NCBI RefSeq assembly: GCF_900129245.1
Contig: NZ_FQUT01000005.1
Span: 124,001 to 188,000 of the forward strand
Length of the DNA: 64,000 nt
Direction of reading: 5' to 3'
Origin: Chryseobacterium arachidis
Lineage (GTDB): Bacteria > Bacteroidota > Bacteroidia > Flavobacteriales > Weeksellaceae
Both the position numbers and the translations under genes were made by a program. Shown in pieces: positions 28,231 through 37,945 of the stretch; within the stretch, counting starts at the first letter, position 1, and every line of letters begins with the position of its first letter. Under the pieces are notes generated by a model. That model ran no database searches. It was not told the DNA's origin and worked only from the letters and a program-made list of their open reading frames with translations.

Positions 28231-28257
28231 AAAGACTGTCTTTTCTAGACAGCCTTT
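28231..28257. terminator. Hairpin with flanking A and T runs
   Basis: AAGACTGTC and GACAGCCTT form a 9-bp stem with one mismatch around TTTTCTA, flanked by AAAA and TTTT. It lies beyond the 3' end of the RAYT gene and could end transcription in either direction. Confidence 0.5.
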
Positions 28258-28386
28258 TGGGTGATTTTATTATAGATTTTTTAGAACTGAAATTATTTCA
28301 GATGGCTTTGGTCTTTTTTATAGTCTTCATTTACTCAATCCGTGACTACAACTTAATACTGCAGTTTTGCCATCCATATCAATGAT

Positions 28387-28941
28387 TTATCCCATAAAAA
28401 CCACAAAAATATCCAAAGGATTATCGAAGTCTGCATAATTTCGTGCACTACTGAAGTAATAATGCTCAGGTTCTGTCACTATTTTCTGTTTCACAGGATT
28501 TTGATGAATGTAATTTATTTTTTCTTTAATCCATTTGTTTGAAAAAACTTCCTCGGCATGATATCCATCTTGCCAAACTTTGAATTTTTGTTCCCGAGAT
28601 AAATGTTCGCAGGATTTTTTAAAATAATCCAACATCCATTCTTTTCGGCTGTCAGGTTCAGATTGTATGGTTTCAATAATTTTTTTCGAAGTAAATTTCT
28701 TAAAGTCACGCATGATTTCAGATAACGTATATTTTCCATCTGCTCTGCAGAAAATATGCAGGTGATTTGACATTAAACAGTATGCAAAAATAGAAAGATT
28801 TTTTTGTGCCTGACAGTATTTTAATGAATCTATAATTACCATTTTTTGTGATAATCTGGTAAATACATCAATCCATCCTACCGTAGTAATTGTGATAAAG
28901 TAAGCCTGATCAATATCTAATGCTTTGTATTTCGTAGACAT
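28387..28941 (-). CDS. REP-associated tyrosine transposase (RAYT, Y1/IS200-like)
   Basis: A 184-residue single-domain Y1 transposase. It shows the HUH-type metal motif as NHLHIFCR near residue 60, the N-terminal YFITITTVGW strand and the C-terminal YIHQNPVK segment with the downstream tyrosine region of this family. RAYTs nick REP palindromes; here such palindromes lie right upstream at 29012-29096, an expected RAYT/REP layout. No IS ends or companion tnpB are seen, so it is a domesticated or stationary gene and not a complete insertion sequence. Confidence 0.88.
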   Translation of the reverse strand: MSTKYKALDIDQAYFITITTVGWIDVFTRLSQKMVIIDSLKYCQAQKNLSIFAYCLMSNHLHIFCRADGKYTLSEIMRDFKKFTSKKIIETIQSEPDSRKEWMLDYFKKSCEHLSREQKFKVWQDGYHAEEVFSNKWIKEKINYIHQNPVKQKIVTEPEHYYFSSARNYADFDNPLDIFVVFMG

Positions 28942-28980
28942 TTGTGTTTTTGTTTAAATGTACAAAATATTTTTCTTTTA

Positions 28981-29098
28981 GATTCTATAGCTCGGGTTTG
29001 TAATTCGATATTTGTAATTCGATAGCGCGGATTTGTAATCCGTGCTTAGGATATCGTATATTGTAGAAAGTCACGGATTGTAAATCCGCGACATCGTT
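28981..29098. repeat. REP palindromes, inverted pair (BIME-like)
   Basis: ATAGCGCGGATTTGTAATCC (from about 29022) and the inverted CACGGATTGTAAATCCGCGA (from about 29072) form a head-to-head pair about 30 bp apart; a decayed third copy CTATAGCTCGGGTTTGTAAT starts near 28986. Further half-sites occur near 27590, 28179, 28338 and 30763. They are the likely targets of the adjacent RAYT protein. Confidence 0.75.
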
Positions 29099-29349
29099 TG
29101 TCTAGTTGAACAATGAATTGGTTTTCTAGATTTTTACCTCCCGAAAATAAGTGTTAAATTCATTTTTTGCTCATCACTCAAAAAAATAATTTTATCTATG
29201 TATTGGTTAAGATTGTTGTTCACTATAAATCATTTTTAGTTTAAAATTATAAAAAACTATTCATGTAATACAAATTTGTGACATTTAACGATTATCAATG
29301 ATATGTATTTTAAAATGATCTGAAAGCGGTCACAAGCGAGACGCTTTCG

Positions 29350-29745
29350 CCAGCAAAAACCCATCCTGCCACGTTCCCAACCCCAAATTTGACGTTTCCA
29401 ACCTCTCCCGATACATGCAACACCCATCAGAATACGTTCTGCACAGGTCACGATACGTTGCCTAACCTATCCCGACACGTTCATCACATGTCCAGTGGGG
29501 TTATTGATGTCTCCGACGGGGTGATATATGTCTTCAGATACGTTATGTAGCCTATCCCGATAGGTTAAAAAGGGTTCCAGATGGGTAAAAGACCGCTCCA
29601 GGCCTTTCCCTGACGTATACTGAATGGTAAAAAACCTCATCAGACGATTAAAGAACGTCTTCGGGTGATTGAATGACGTGCCCGGACCTGTAGCAAACTT
29701 CTTTGGATGATTAAAGAACGTGAACTTATCATTAGAAAAGGTATA
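29350..29745. repeat. Array of about 18 degenerate 21/22-bp units, non-coding
   Basis: A core motif recurs at 29371, 29392, 29413, 29434, 29455, 29477, 29498, 29519, 29540, 29562, 29583, 29604, 29625, 29646, 29667, 29688, 29709 and 29730, steps of 21 or 22 bp. Early units resemble CCCGAYACGTT plus ten varying bases; middle units resemble CCRGAYGGGTT; late units contain GATTAAAGAACGT. The change is gradual along the array. No start-to-stop frame fits the period and the only open frame (29257-29451, minus) has no convincing protein features. Confidence 0.75.
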
Positions 29746-29823
29746 TCAACAACTGAAAGAGAGGAAGAAGCTATAAAAATACCCCTCCGTAGAATGGGGA
29801 GGGGTAATTTGTGTATTGCTGTT

Positions 29824-30312
29824 TTACTTTTTCTCTTCAGGCGGGAGCGTAGAAGTGGAATTTTTTACAAAAAACTGCTTCAGATCTTTGTATTTATTTT
29901 CAAATCCCGGTGCTGAAGTTCCCGCTTTATAAGTGGTGTACGAATAATCCATCAATGCCGACTGATAATTGTCGTAATCATGCAGCGTTTTGGCATTATT
30001 CATTCTCGTAATCAGGCTTTCGAGTCTGCTGATCATGGTTTCCATGCTGTTTCGTGAGCTGTGGTCTTTGTTGAATTCTGCCCAGTCTACTTCGGGTGAG
30101 CTCAGATTAGCCTGACTCTGGTTGTAGTCGTAGACTTTGTTCACGAAGAGCTTGTTTTGCTCATTGATGCTTCCGTAGCGTTTACGGTCTTCAGGTGAAA
30201 GGTTAATAGCGATTTCAGCAAGCGCTGTTTCCAATGCCGCGATGGCATCCTGTGCGGCAGTGATCTTTGCACTGCTCAAATGGGTGGAGTTCAAATTTGT
30301 TAATCCCATCAT
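29824..30312 (-). CDS. Unknown helical cytoplasmic protein
   Basis: A 162-residue protein with no signal peptide or membrane segment. I do not recognise it. It looks all-helical with repeated amphipathic segments (TAAQDAIAALETALAEIAIN, SMETMISRLESLITRMNNA), a Pro/Glu/Lys tail, and a polar, Asn/Ser-rich composition. Either of two adjacent ATGs at 30312 or 30309 can be the start. Base composition is richer in GC than the neighbours. It stands alone between the 21-bp array and a small ORF. It may be a phage or secretion-related accessory protein; that is a guess. Confidence 0.6.
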   Translation of the reverse strand: MMGLTNLNSTHLSSAKITAAQDAIAALETALAEIAINLSPEDRKRYGSINEQNKLFVNKVYDYNQSQANLSSPEVDWAEFNKDHSSRNSMETMISRLESLITRMNNAKTLHDYDNYQSALMDYSYTTYKAGTSAPGFENKYKDLKQFFVKNSTSTLPPEEKK

Positions 30313-30487
30313 TTTTGATTTTAAAGGTTAATACTTATTTATATAAAATCGTGTGTTTTTATTTTGGGAAAAACTAAGGTAGAAAAAAATTCAATACATG
30401 GGGAATAATAATTGAATTTTTTTAAATCGGTGATATCAGTAGAGTATTTTTATTTTATTGATAGTTACACAGACTTTTAATTCTTAC

Positions 30488-30679
30488 TTACAAACTTTTA
30501 CCGCTGGGATCAATTAAGATACTTCTTACTGCTTCGGCGATATCTTTTGCATAGATTGCTATATTATCGGCAGCTGACCATGAATCGGGTTTTTTCTCTA
30601 CTAAAATGGGTGAAATTTTTATAGCAATTTCTATTACAAGTTTTTTAAACTCTTCGTCTGTTAAATGTTTCTTTTCCAT
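30488..30679 (-). CDS. Small unknown protein
   Basis: A 63-residue acidic to neutral protein with a helical N-terminal half (HLTDEEFKKLVIEIAIKIS) and ISPILVEKKPDSWSAADNIA in the middle. The codon use is sound and the DEEFKK start looks like a real protein. I cannot name a family. It lies between two other unknown minus-strand genes. Confidence 0.5.
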   Translation of the reverse strand: MEKKHLTDEEFKKLVIEIAIKISPILVEKKPDSWSAADNIAIYAKDIAEAVRSILIDPSGKSL

Positions 30680-30814
30680 ATTTCAAATGTACTAAATATT
30701 GTTATTTATTAAATATTAAACAAAAGTAATCTGTATGGAGTACTTTTCATGAATACATCACAATTACAAATCTATGACATTGAAGAACATTAATTGTGAG
30801 TAGTTGTTGCTATG

Positions 30815-31084
30815 CTAATCCCAACTTTTCATTTCCAAAGGAGTCAAAATTCGCTTAGGGGTTTGAGAATTTAAATCGTGTACAGCTTGCAGATTGATAT
30901 AATCAACAGAACCGTCGCCAGAGATTTTAGAAGCATATAATTTGCCTTCTTTGGTCGCAATAATCCTGTTTCTGTTGTCTACATCTGCCCATGTAATGTC
31001 ATTGATTTTTATGATTTCTGTCTTTTTTACCAAATAAAAAGTATCAAAATTTTTTCGGTGTTCGGAATGATAAAACGTAATCAT
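30815..31084 (-). CDS. Small unknown protein, possibly one beta-propeller-like motif
   Basis: An 89-residue ORF. The segment ITWADVDNRNRIIATKEGKL reads like one strand-turn-strand unit of a propeller. It may be a complete small protein or the end of a decayed larger gene; no matching upstream frame is seen. A degenerate REP half-site lies just beyond its 3' end at about 30763. Confidence 0.45.
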   Translation of the reverse strand: MITFYHSEHRKNFDTFYLVKKTEIIKINDITWADVDNRNRIIATKEGKLYASKISGDGSVDYINLQAVHDLNSQTPKRILTPLEMKSWD

Positions 31085-31165
31085 GTATAGTGAGACGTTA
31101 TTTGAAATACTTTTTTTCCAGAGTTTTGGATGTATTGGATCTGCATTTTCATGATCTTTTTTTGA

Positions 31166-31366
31166 CTAATCTTCACTGATCTTTTTTGCTGTTGTTTGCG
31201 CAGTCTCTTTTTGAACAAAATCTTCATCATCATGTTCTGTCCAACCGTTCATAAAATTTTGGCTTACAACAGTATCATTAAATTGTACTTCTAATCTTAC
31301 ATTCAAAAACAAGAGTATTTTTGCTATATCTTTATTTTCTAAAAAGTAAAATCCGCAAAAAAACAA
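31166..31366 (-). CDS. Doubtful small ORF downstream of lacI
   Basis: A 66-residue frame starting 44 bp after the lacI stop on the same strand. The N-terminal half is hydrophobic (FFCGFYFLENKDIAKILLFL) and the C-terminal half strongly acidic and polar. It could be a remnant of a longer gene or chance. I give it low weight. Confidence 0.25.
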   Translation of the reverse strand: MFFCGFYFLENKDIAKILLFLNVRLEVQFNDTVVSQNFMNGWTEHDDEDFVQKETAQTTAKKISED

Positions 31367-31410
31367 TTCTTTACGTATTTTTTATTGATGATCAATTTGA
31401 TTTTTTAAAC

Positions 31411-32445
31411 TTAAAGCTGTTTTCGCTTTGAAGACTTTCGGATATAGATTTGCGGGGCCAAAACTACCTTTTTCTCGGTAGACACTCCTGAACCATTCTC
31501 TTTTACACCTTCCAAAAATACCTGTCCTGCCATTTTACCCATCGTGACGGGAGTCTGGTCTACAGAACTGATCGGAAGCTCCATGAATTGGGTAAAAGGT
31601 TCGTTTGAGAAACCGATTACAGCTACTTGCTCAGGAACTTTTATTTTGCGCTTTTTCAGTTCCTGGCAGGCACCCAACGCTGCAAAATCACTGGAAGAAA
31701 AAATAGCATCGGGAACAGATTTTTGATTCCAAAGGGTTTTAATGGCTTCAATTCCTGCATCGATCGAACTTCCTGTTGTAATGATATTATCATCTTTTAG
31801 CGGTAAATTATAATCAAGAAGTGCTTGTTTATAGCCGTTTAAACGGTTCTGATAAATTTCAAGGTTCAGATCGCCGGAAAAATGACAAATGTTTTTGTAC
31901 CCTTCTTTAATTAAATGTTCTGTTGCAATATATCCGCCCTGGTAATCATCTATCGTTACCGTACTGATTCCCTTGATATCCTTTTTACGGTCGAAAAAGA
32001 TAATGGGGGTATTGGTTGTATCAAGAATGTGCTGAATATGATCTGTATTCAGTGTGGTTTTGGAAACTGACATGAAAATTCCGTCTACCTGAGCATTTAA
32101 TAATGTACTCAGATGCTTCTTTTCAATCTGTACATCTTCGTGGCTCTGGCAGATGATGACATGGTAGCCGTGCGGAGAGAGTTCTTCCTCTATGCCGCGA
32201 ATGACGGATGAAAAGAAATTGGTATTAACGAAAGGAACAATGATTCCGACGTTTTTAGTTTCCCCACTTTTAAGCGCTTTGGCAAGGTTATTCTGCTTGT
32301 AGTTCATTTCTTTTGCTGTTTTTACCACAAGTTCTTTGGTTGCCTGGCTGATTCTCGGATGATTGTTCAGTGCTCTGGAAACGGTCGCCACACTTACGTT
32401 CAGCTTTTTTGAAATATCATAAATAGTGGCATTTTTTTTTGTCAT
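31411..32445 (-). CDS. LacI-family transcriptional regulator
   Basis: A 344-residue regulator. The N-terminal helix-turn-helix (ATIYDISKKLNVSVATVSRA, about 4-23) and hinge (NLAKALKSGETKNVG, about 53-67) are typical, followed by a periplasmic-binding-protein-like sugar-sensing domain with IIVPFVNTNFFSSV and a C-terminal SSVDQTPVTMGKMAG. It is a candidate for binding the GCAATCGATTRC palindromes at 15617, 16299 and 43538, because these have the even, CG-centred form that LacI proteins bind. No such site is seen upstream of the gene itself. The effector may be a uronate or KDG intermediate; this is inference. Confidence 0.92.
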   Translation of the reverse strand: MTKKNATIYDISKKLNVSVATVSRALNNHPRISQATKELVVKTAKEMNYKQNNLAKALKSGETKNVGIIVPFVNTNFFSSVIRGIEEELSPHGYHVIICQSHEDVQIEKKHLSTLLNAQVDGIFMSVSKTTLNTDHIQHILDTTNTPIIFFDRKKDIKGISTVTIDDYQGGYIATEHLIKEGYKNICHFSGDLNLEIYQNRLNGYKQALLDYNLPLKDDNIITTGSSIDAGIEAIKTLWNQKSVPDAIFSSSDFAALGACQELKKRKIKVPEQVAVIGFSNEPFTQFMELPISSVDQTPVTMGKMAGQVFLEGVKENGSGVSTEKKVVLAPQIYIRKSSKRKQL

Positions 32446-32658
32446 AGGTATCTCTGGAATAACATTAATTTCCCTTCAGCAATCCTTTTCGGGATAGATG
32501 TAAATTTAATCAAATTAAGCAAACGGGAAACTCCAAAATCATATTTTTATTAATTATTTGTAAATTTTATAGAAATGACAGCTGAATGAAGTTGAATCGT
32601 AATTTTACGACACTAAATCGTAGAATTACTACAAATTTGTAAAAAGTTATCAGAAAAT

Positions 32659-32690
32659 TTTGAGAATTATTTTCTCTCGTTTTATCTTTG
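32659..32690 (+). promoter_or_regulatory. Bacteroidota-type promoter for tssD
   Basis: TTTG at 32659-32662, a 20-bp spacer and TATCTTTG at 32683-32690 match the TTTG-N19-21-TAnnTTTG consensus of the primary Bacteroidota sigma factor. The start codon is 45 bp further on. It is the best promoter match I found in the window. Confidence 0.75.
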
Positions 32691-32735
32691 GAAAACAAAA
32701 ATCAACAAATATTAACGAATTAAAATTTACGTATC

Positions 32736-33140
32736 ATGGCATTAAATTCAAGAGGAATCTTAAAATTCAACGGCGGCGAAGGGCAGAAATTATTAAAGCT
32801 GAACTACAGCGTATCAAGATCTACGGATGTATCGGGTAGAGTAGCATCTGATCCTTCCAATGCAATCATTAAATTAACCATTGAGGCTACGGAAAAATCT
32901 GATATCCTTGAGACATTACTGAACGGAAAATACAAACCGACTACAGGTGAAGTTACTTTCAACAAATCTCACGAAGAAGGTACTTTGATTACTTTAAACT
33001 GGGAAAACGGTTATGTAATCCAGCATGAGGTAGACTTCGACGCAGTAGATGAAAACTCAATGCTAATCAGCTTTGTTGTTAGCGCAGAAAAAATCAATTA
33101 TGGTAATTCTGCTTACGAGGGTATTTGGCCTACAAGCTAA
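32736..33140 (+). CDS. tssD: Type VI secretion system tube protein TssD (Hcp-like, Bacteroidota type)
   Basis: A 134-residue Hcp-fold protein that stacks as hexameric rings into the secreted T6SS tube. The N-terminal SRGILKFNGGEGQKLLKLNY, SRSTDVSGRVASDP and the C-terminal ISAEKINYGN-like segment (VVSAEKINYGNSAYEGIWP) are characteristic of TssD in T6SS subtype iii. It is followed by a strong terminator and then vgrG. The sheath, baseplate and membrane complex genes are not in this window, so tssD-vgrG-effector form a satellite island here. Confidence 0.9.
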   Translation: MALNSRGILKFNGGEGQKLLKLNYSVSRSTDVSGRVASDPSNAIIKLTIEATEKSDILETLLNGKYKPTTGEVTFNKSHEEGTLITLNWENGYVIQHEVDFDAVDENSMLISFVVSAEKINYGNSAYEGIWPTS

Positions 33141-33176
33141 TATTGAATTATCTTTTCAGTATTATTATATACAAAG

Positions 33177-33204
33177 AAGACTGTCTTTAGGGGCAGTCTT
33201 TTTT
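33177..33204 (+). terminator. Intrinsic terminator after tssD
   Basis: AAGACTG (33177) pairs with CAGTCTT (33194-33200), followed by TTTT. It isolates tssD from vgrG, which allows the tube protein to be made at a different level. Confidence 0.75.
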
Positions 33205-33355
33205 CACAAAATGAGTGTTTTGATTCTGTAGCTGTAATAGTTTAGTATCAAAAAATCATCAATATTATTTTGCACATAAGATTTATTTGTCTAAATCCCT
33301 TGATGTTGAATAATATTTTATACATTTATATTCCAAACACAAAAAGCACACTTAT

Positions 33356-35315
33356 ATGAAAAGTTTCGAAAAATCGGAAGGGTTAATATTTCGGCCTTTC
33401 CAGAATGCATTGGCTGTTTCCGACAGTCAGCACCACGGGATCAACCGTTTAGTTAAGCTATCTTTGGTTGTCGAGGGAAAAGTAATTAAATATTACAAGC
33501 ATTTCAAACTGACCCAAAGTACCCAAAAACATCACGAATTTATACTCACTTTAGCTCATGATACATTAGGTGAACGGCAAACCCATACTTTAGAGGAAGC
33601 TAATAAATTTTTAGGAAAAAAGATTAACAGTTGTCATTTCGTATAAAGATATTGAAAACAGCCCTGAGCGTACTTTTGTTGGCGTCATTACCGGAGTAGG
33701 ATTCAGTCAGGAAAAAATGAGTCTGGGAGATATTGTTCTTTCGGGTTACAGTCCGACTATCTTGTTAGACGGAGCTCCGCATGTTCAAAGTTTTGGGGGA
33801 AATCAGGCCGTGAATATGGGAATCATTGCCGAAGAAGTCATTAAACAAGGTTTAGATAAAAGCAATTTTGATATCAGGATTGATACGAACGATCATTCCC
33901 AGATTATTTACAGCAGTCAGTATGACGAGACCCACTATAATTATCTGGCGAGAATGGCCGAAGCGTATGGCGAGCAGTTCTATTATGATGGTGAAGTTTT
34001 GCATTTCGGGAAGCTTCCCCCTGCTAATACTCCTATTAAATTAGTATATGGAAGCAGTGTCAATAATATTAAAGTTGCATTAAAAGCGACTCATATCAAG
34101 CCTCAGTTTTACGGCTACAACAGCAGTAAAAATGAAAAATTGACTGCAGATCTTACACCTATTCAGCATGTGGGAGATCTGGCAAAAATTGCTTATCAGC
34201 ACAATGACAGCATCTACAAAACACCTTCTTTAAGAGTAGCACCGATCAAGGCAACCACTCATTTGGATGTTGAGTATTCACAAAAAAGTGCCTCAGGAAG
34301 TGAAGCGATGAATGTCTTTACTCTTTCTGGTTCTACAACCATTCCTTTTTTACATCCGGGATGTTCTGTAGATGTTGAAATGCGAAAGATTGATACCAAC
34401 GAAACCTCGTATTTTACAAAAATTATGGTTACCGAAACCACCCATGAAATTGATACGATAGGACATTATACCGGAAGTTTTAGCGGAATTGCTTCTGATA
34501 CCGGCTATTTGCCTAAACCCGAATTTACAATGCCCATTGCGCAACCTCAGATGGCAACCGTCATTTCAAATACTGACCCTGAAGGGCAGGGAAGAGTTCA
34601 GGTAAGATTCGATTGGCAGACCCATGATACTACTCATTTTATCAGAATGATGAGTCCTGATGCAGGAGGGACGGATCAGATCACTCAAAACAGAGGTTAT
34701 GTGGCGATTCCCGAAGTTGGAGATCAGGTGATGGTGAATTTTGTACACAATCATCCGGACCGGCCGTTTGTCATGGGCGGAATGTTTCATGGAGGTGTGG
34801 GACTTGGCGGTGGGATCAACAATCACATGCGGTCTATCCAAACCAAAAGCGGAATTAGGGTTTTAATGAATGATGATGAGAAAAGTGTGACCATTTTAGA
34901 TCCCAGCGGAAATACTTACTTCATGGACGGAAAAGGAAATATTACGATAACGGCTCCAAAAAATATGACTTTTAATGTGGGTGAAAATTTAGATATTAAT
35001 GTAGGAAAAAATATGAATACTTCTGTGGGAGCCGACCAAAGTAATATCGTAGGAATGAATAAAACTGAAAGTATTACCATGAATAGCTCAGAGAGTGTAG
35101 GAGCGATGAAGATGACTTCGGTGATTGGTGATGCAAGTATGATGATTAGCGGAAAACTGACAGAGTTTATTGAAGGGGATGTACATAGTGAGACCAAAAA
35201 AGAAAGAAATGAAGTAAGTGAGGGCAAAATAGTAACGCACAGTATGGGTACTCATGAGCAGCATTCTGAAAAAGTTGTTCAAAATAACAGTGGAGAGAAA
35301 AGTAATAACTTCTAA
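33356..35315 (+). pseudogene. vgrG: VgrG/TssI spike protein gene, split by a frameshift
   Basis: Two frames together encode a complete VgrG. The first (33356-33646) covers the start up to EEANKFLGKK; the second is open from about 33617 and continues VVISYKDIENSPERTFVGVI through the gp27-like and gp5-like domains to a beta-helical tail rich in NVGENLDINVGKN-type repeats. The junction is a run of six A at about 33615: with five A the frame reads GKRLTVVISY without a break. A restored protein would have about 653 residues. Ribosomal -1 slippage would give an early stop, so this is either a real mutation or an assembly error. Confidence 0.85.
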
Positions 35316-35326
35316 AATTTTTATCC

Positions 35327-37939
35327 ATGAGCAGAGTAAGAATTGTTAAAGGAAATATTACAAAAATTATCGGCGGAAATTATAGAAGGTACTCTAATGA
35401 TAATATTGAAAATATTGGTTCTAAGGTAATACAAACCGGGAAAGATGGTGTATGGTACGGCGTAAACGGAGAACCACCAAAAGCTCCTATGCTTAATTTT
35501 CAGGAACCCATTTTAAATGGTGATGTAATTTTTTGTAATGGCTATCTGAGTAGTCCTAAAAAAAATCCGGGTTCATACCTTAATGTTATAATGGATAAAG
35601 TACCAGATGATATCACTCAGAATCCTTTGCGAGGGGTAAATATGAACGAGAAAAAACTGACAGATGATGTTGACATTTATACAAATGATGAGTTAGAAAT
35701 GGATAACCGCCGGGGTGGTGGGACATTATATAGTGATCCAAACTATGAAACTACAGAGAATTATCGTTGGATTTTTGCGGCAAAAGAAAAATTTGAAGGA
35801 TACTGGGAAGGGTACGATAATGTTACCAAGAAACGATATTCTCAGGTGTTTAAAGAATATTTTCATGCATTGGGAAATGCACATTTTATTAATGGTTCGC
35901 ATGGTCTTCAGTCTTCAGGGGCGCATCGCGTCGAGCACGGAATTGCACAAGGATATTCCTGGGCGCAAAGAAAATGGAATATAAAAGAGAAATCAGTAAT
36001 TGAAGATGTAAAAGAAAAAAATCCCGGAGCCCTTAGTTATTCACCACAGTATAAACCTGTAACAGTAGTGGGGCATAGTCAGGGAGCGGCAATTGCAGCA
36101 GGGGTAGCTATTGGAATTATTTATTACGCACATGAAATGGGATGGGACGAAATACCTATTAACATATTATTTTTAGGCACTCACCAACCGCAAGGTCTTT
36201 ATGGGGCAGACTATGATCAGTTTAAGAAATATTATTTCGAAGATTTTATTAAAGAATGGGTGTTGGAGTGGATTGGGGATATATTTACTAAAGAGAAATT
36301 ATATCAGAATCAGGGAATTTACGAAAAAATGAATGAGCTTCTTGGAAATAATTCTTGGGGTGGTCTCATCGACAGATCCGTACAATTTACATTTCCAAAC
36401 GATAGGGCTTTATTTGTAACCCGAATGGGGGACATCCCTAATGTGAAAAATGCCTGCAGTGAAAAAGATAATCTCTATATTGAAAGTTGGGGATTTTATG
36501 CAGGAGCAAGTAATAGCGAAGCGTTTTTCTCTGAAGAGGGTTATCATTTCCCAAAACGCCTTTTAGACAAATCTTTCAACCCTGATGGAAGTATCAATGA
36601 AAATGCACCTACATTTAGAGAATGCGTAAAATCTTATTGGAAAATTTATCATCAGTATACAACTTACCGAGACTATATTAAAGCGAATCCATCTAAAAAA
36701 TATGCAGCAGCCAAATACAAAATTCCTGTAATAAGCAAAGTTTTGCCGGATTGGTTTCATACGATTTTAGATCAGGCAATTTCAAAAGCGGAAGGAGCCA
36801 AAAAAGAATTGTATATGAAAAGTGAACTGTACCGTCTTAGGCTTAATGCCTTGGTAGCGTTCGAAAAAGTACATAATATGGAATTACAGGCCCATTTTGC
36901 TCCTGTAGGTTTGATGTTTAATCAAGGTGTGCTTTCGGATTGGGATCAATATCAGGATCAAACCATTTGGGACAGAATAAAGGATACGGGTAAAGATTTA
37001 TTTTACAGGATAGACTATTCAACGACTACAGATATTAAACAAAAACGTAAAGAAGAAAAAGCATTTGTTGAAGGTGTGGGTAAAAGTAGGATGATAAAGA
37101 CCAACATCGCCAATACTGCAGGAATAAAAAAATGGATCGACCAAGCTAAAGAAGAACTAAAAATTACAGAACACTGGTATTCTAATATTTTAGAGTGGTG
37201 GAAAGGAAATAAAGAATATGAAGGATCTGGTTGGGCACATGGTGCAAGGTAAAGTTTAGCTAAAGCTATTGGTTTTACAGATGGAAACATAGATAATCTT
37301 TTTGAAGCGGGAATTTATTCTATGCTGCAAAGTGGTGAGGTAGATATTAGCAAAAGCCAGAGATTGATTAAAATGATTAATGAAGATCCTCAATTTGTTG
37401 AATATGAAAAGGAAATTGCAAAAAAAATTGTACATCATCCAAAATTTGGAAAAGAGTTTTTTGAAATTATCGATCTTCCATTAAGAGGAATACAACTCGG
37501 AGGTAAAAGAGCAAAAGGAAATATGTTAGATCAATTTAAACATCCATTCAGTGTAAAATACAGGGATACATGGAAAGTTGCAGCAAATGAATTAACTTGG
37601 TTATTAAGAAGTATAGGTGTAATAACTCTGGTTGTTGTAGAGAAAAGTGGGAATGTGAGAATTCAACATAAATTTCAAGATACTTTCGATTTACGAGCAT
37701 CTGAAGATGGCTCAAGGAGTATTGAGTATGATGTGGTAAGCATTATATCAGGTTTTTTATATCATGATATTGCAGGAGGAAATGATTTAATGAAAGTAAG
37801 AGGAAATTGGATTAATCAATACTCTAAAAAAGATATTGAATGGAAAGCCAATGGCGACAAAATAATTGAAGAAGGTATGAAAAAAATGAAAGAAAAATTA
37901 GAGCAAGATCGTTTAAAGTGGATTCGTGATACACAATAA
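35327..37939 (+). pseudogene. T6SS effector gene: lipase-motif effector with C-terminal domain, interrupted by one in-frame stop
   Basis: The first frame (35327-37252) gives 641 residues; a single TAA at 37250-37252 then separates it from the same frame continuing SLAKAIGFTDGN to a 205-residue ORF that ends at 37939. Without the stop the protein would have about 870 residues. The N-terminal RVRIVKGNITKIIGGNYRR block looks like a VgrG-loading region. VTVVGHSQGAAIAAG places a lipase nucleophile at Ser251. The C-terminal about 200 residues (KYRDTWKVAANELTWLLRS, EYDVVSIISGFLYHDIAGGN) are unknown to me and could be a second toxin domain or a membrane-entry part. It lies 11 bp after vgrG. Confidence 0.75.
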
Positions 37940-37945
37940 AAAATT

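Larger units (their letters stand above)
27995..28386. other. Intergenic region with relic lipobox, hairpin repeat D copy 3 and REP half-sites
   Basis: At about 28005-28082 a frame reads FITSLVVLASCSSQQKREYF and then stops; it looks like the start of a lipoprotein without start codon or body. Repeat D copy 3 follows (28112-28174). REP-like half-sites GTAGCTCGGATTTG (about 28179) and AATCCGTGACTAC (about 28338) are near the RAYT gene. A hairpin at 28231-28257 could be a terminator. Confidence 0.45.

Noticed and set aside
28387..28941. Complete IS200/IS605 insertion sequence
   Set aside because: No element ends, no tnpB and no target features; the palindromes are of REP type, so RAYT is the better call.
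29257..29451. 64-residue minus-strand ORF over the 21/22-bp array
   Set aside because: Composition is odd (many Trp, Arg, Gly), it follows no heptad pattern although the period is 21 bp, and 22-bp steps would break any frame.
29350..29745. The 21/22-bp array as a CRISPR array
   Set aside because: Units are contiguous without spacers, too diverged between neighbours, and no cas gene is near.
33600..33660. Programmed ribosomal frameshift in vgrG
   Set aside because: A -1 shift at the A run gives Lys-Asp-stop; the required correction is loss of one base, for which no known slippery site or stimulator is seen.
37322..37939. The 205-residue frame as a clearly separate gene
   Set aside because: It is in the same frame as the effector with open codons right up to the TAA, and no start signal is evident; I treat it as the effector's C-terminus, though separate translation is possible.
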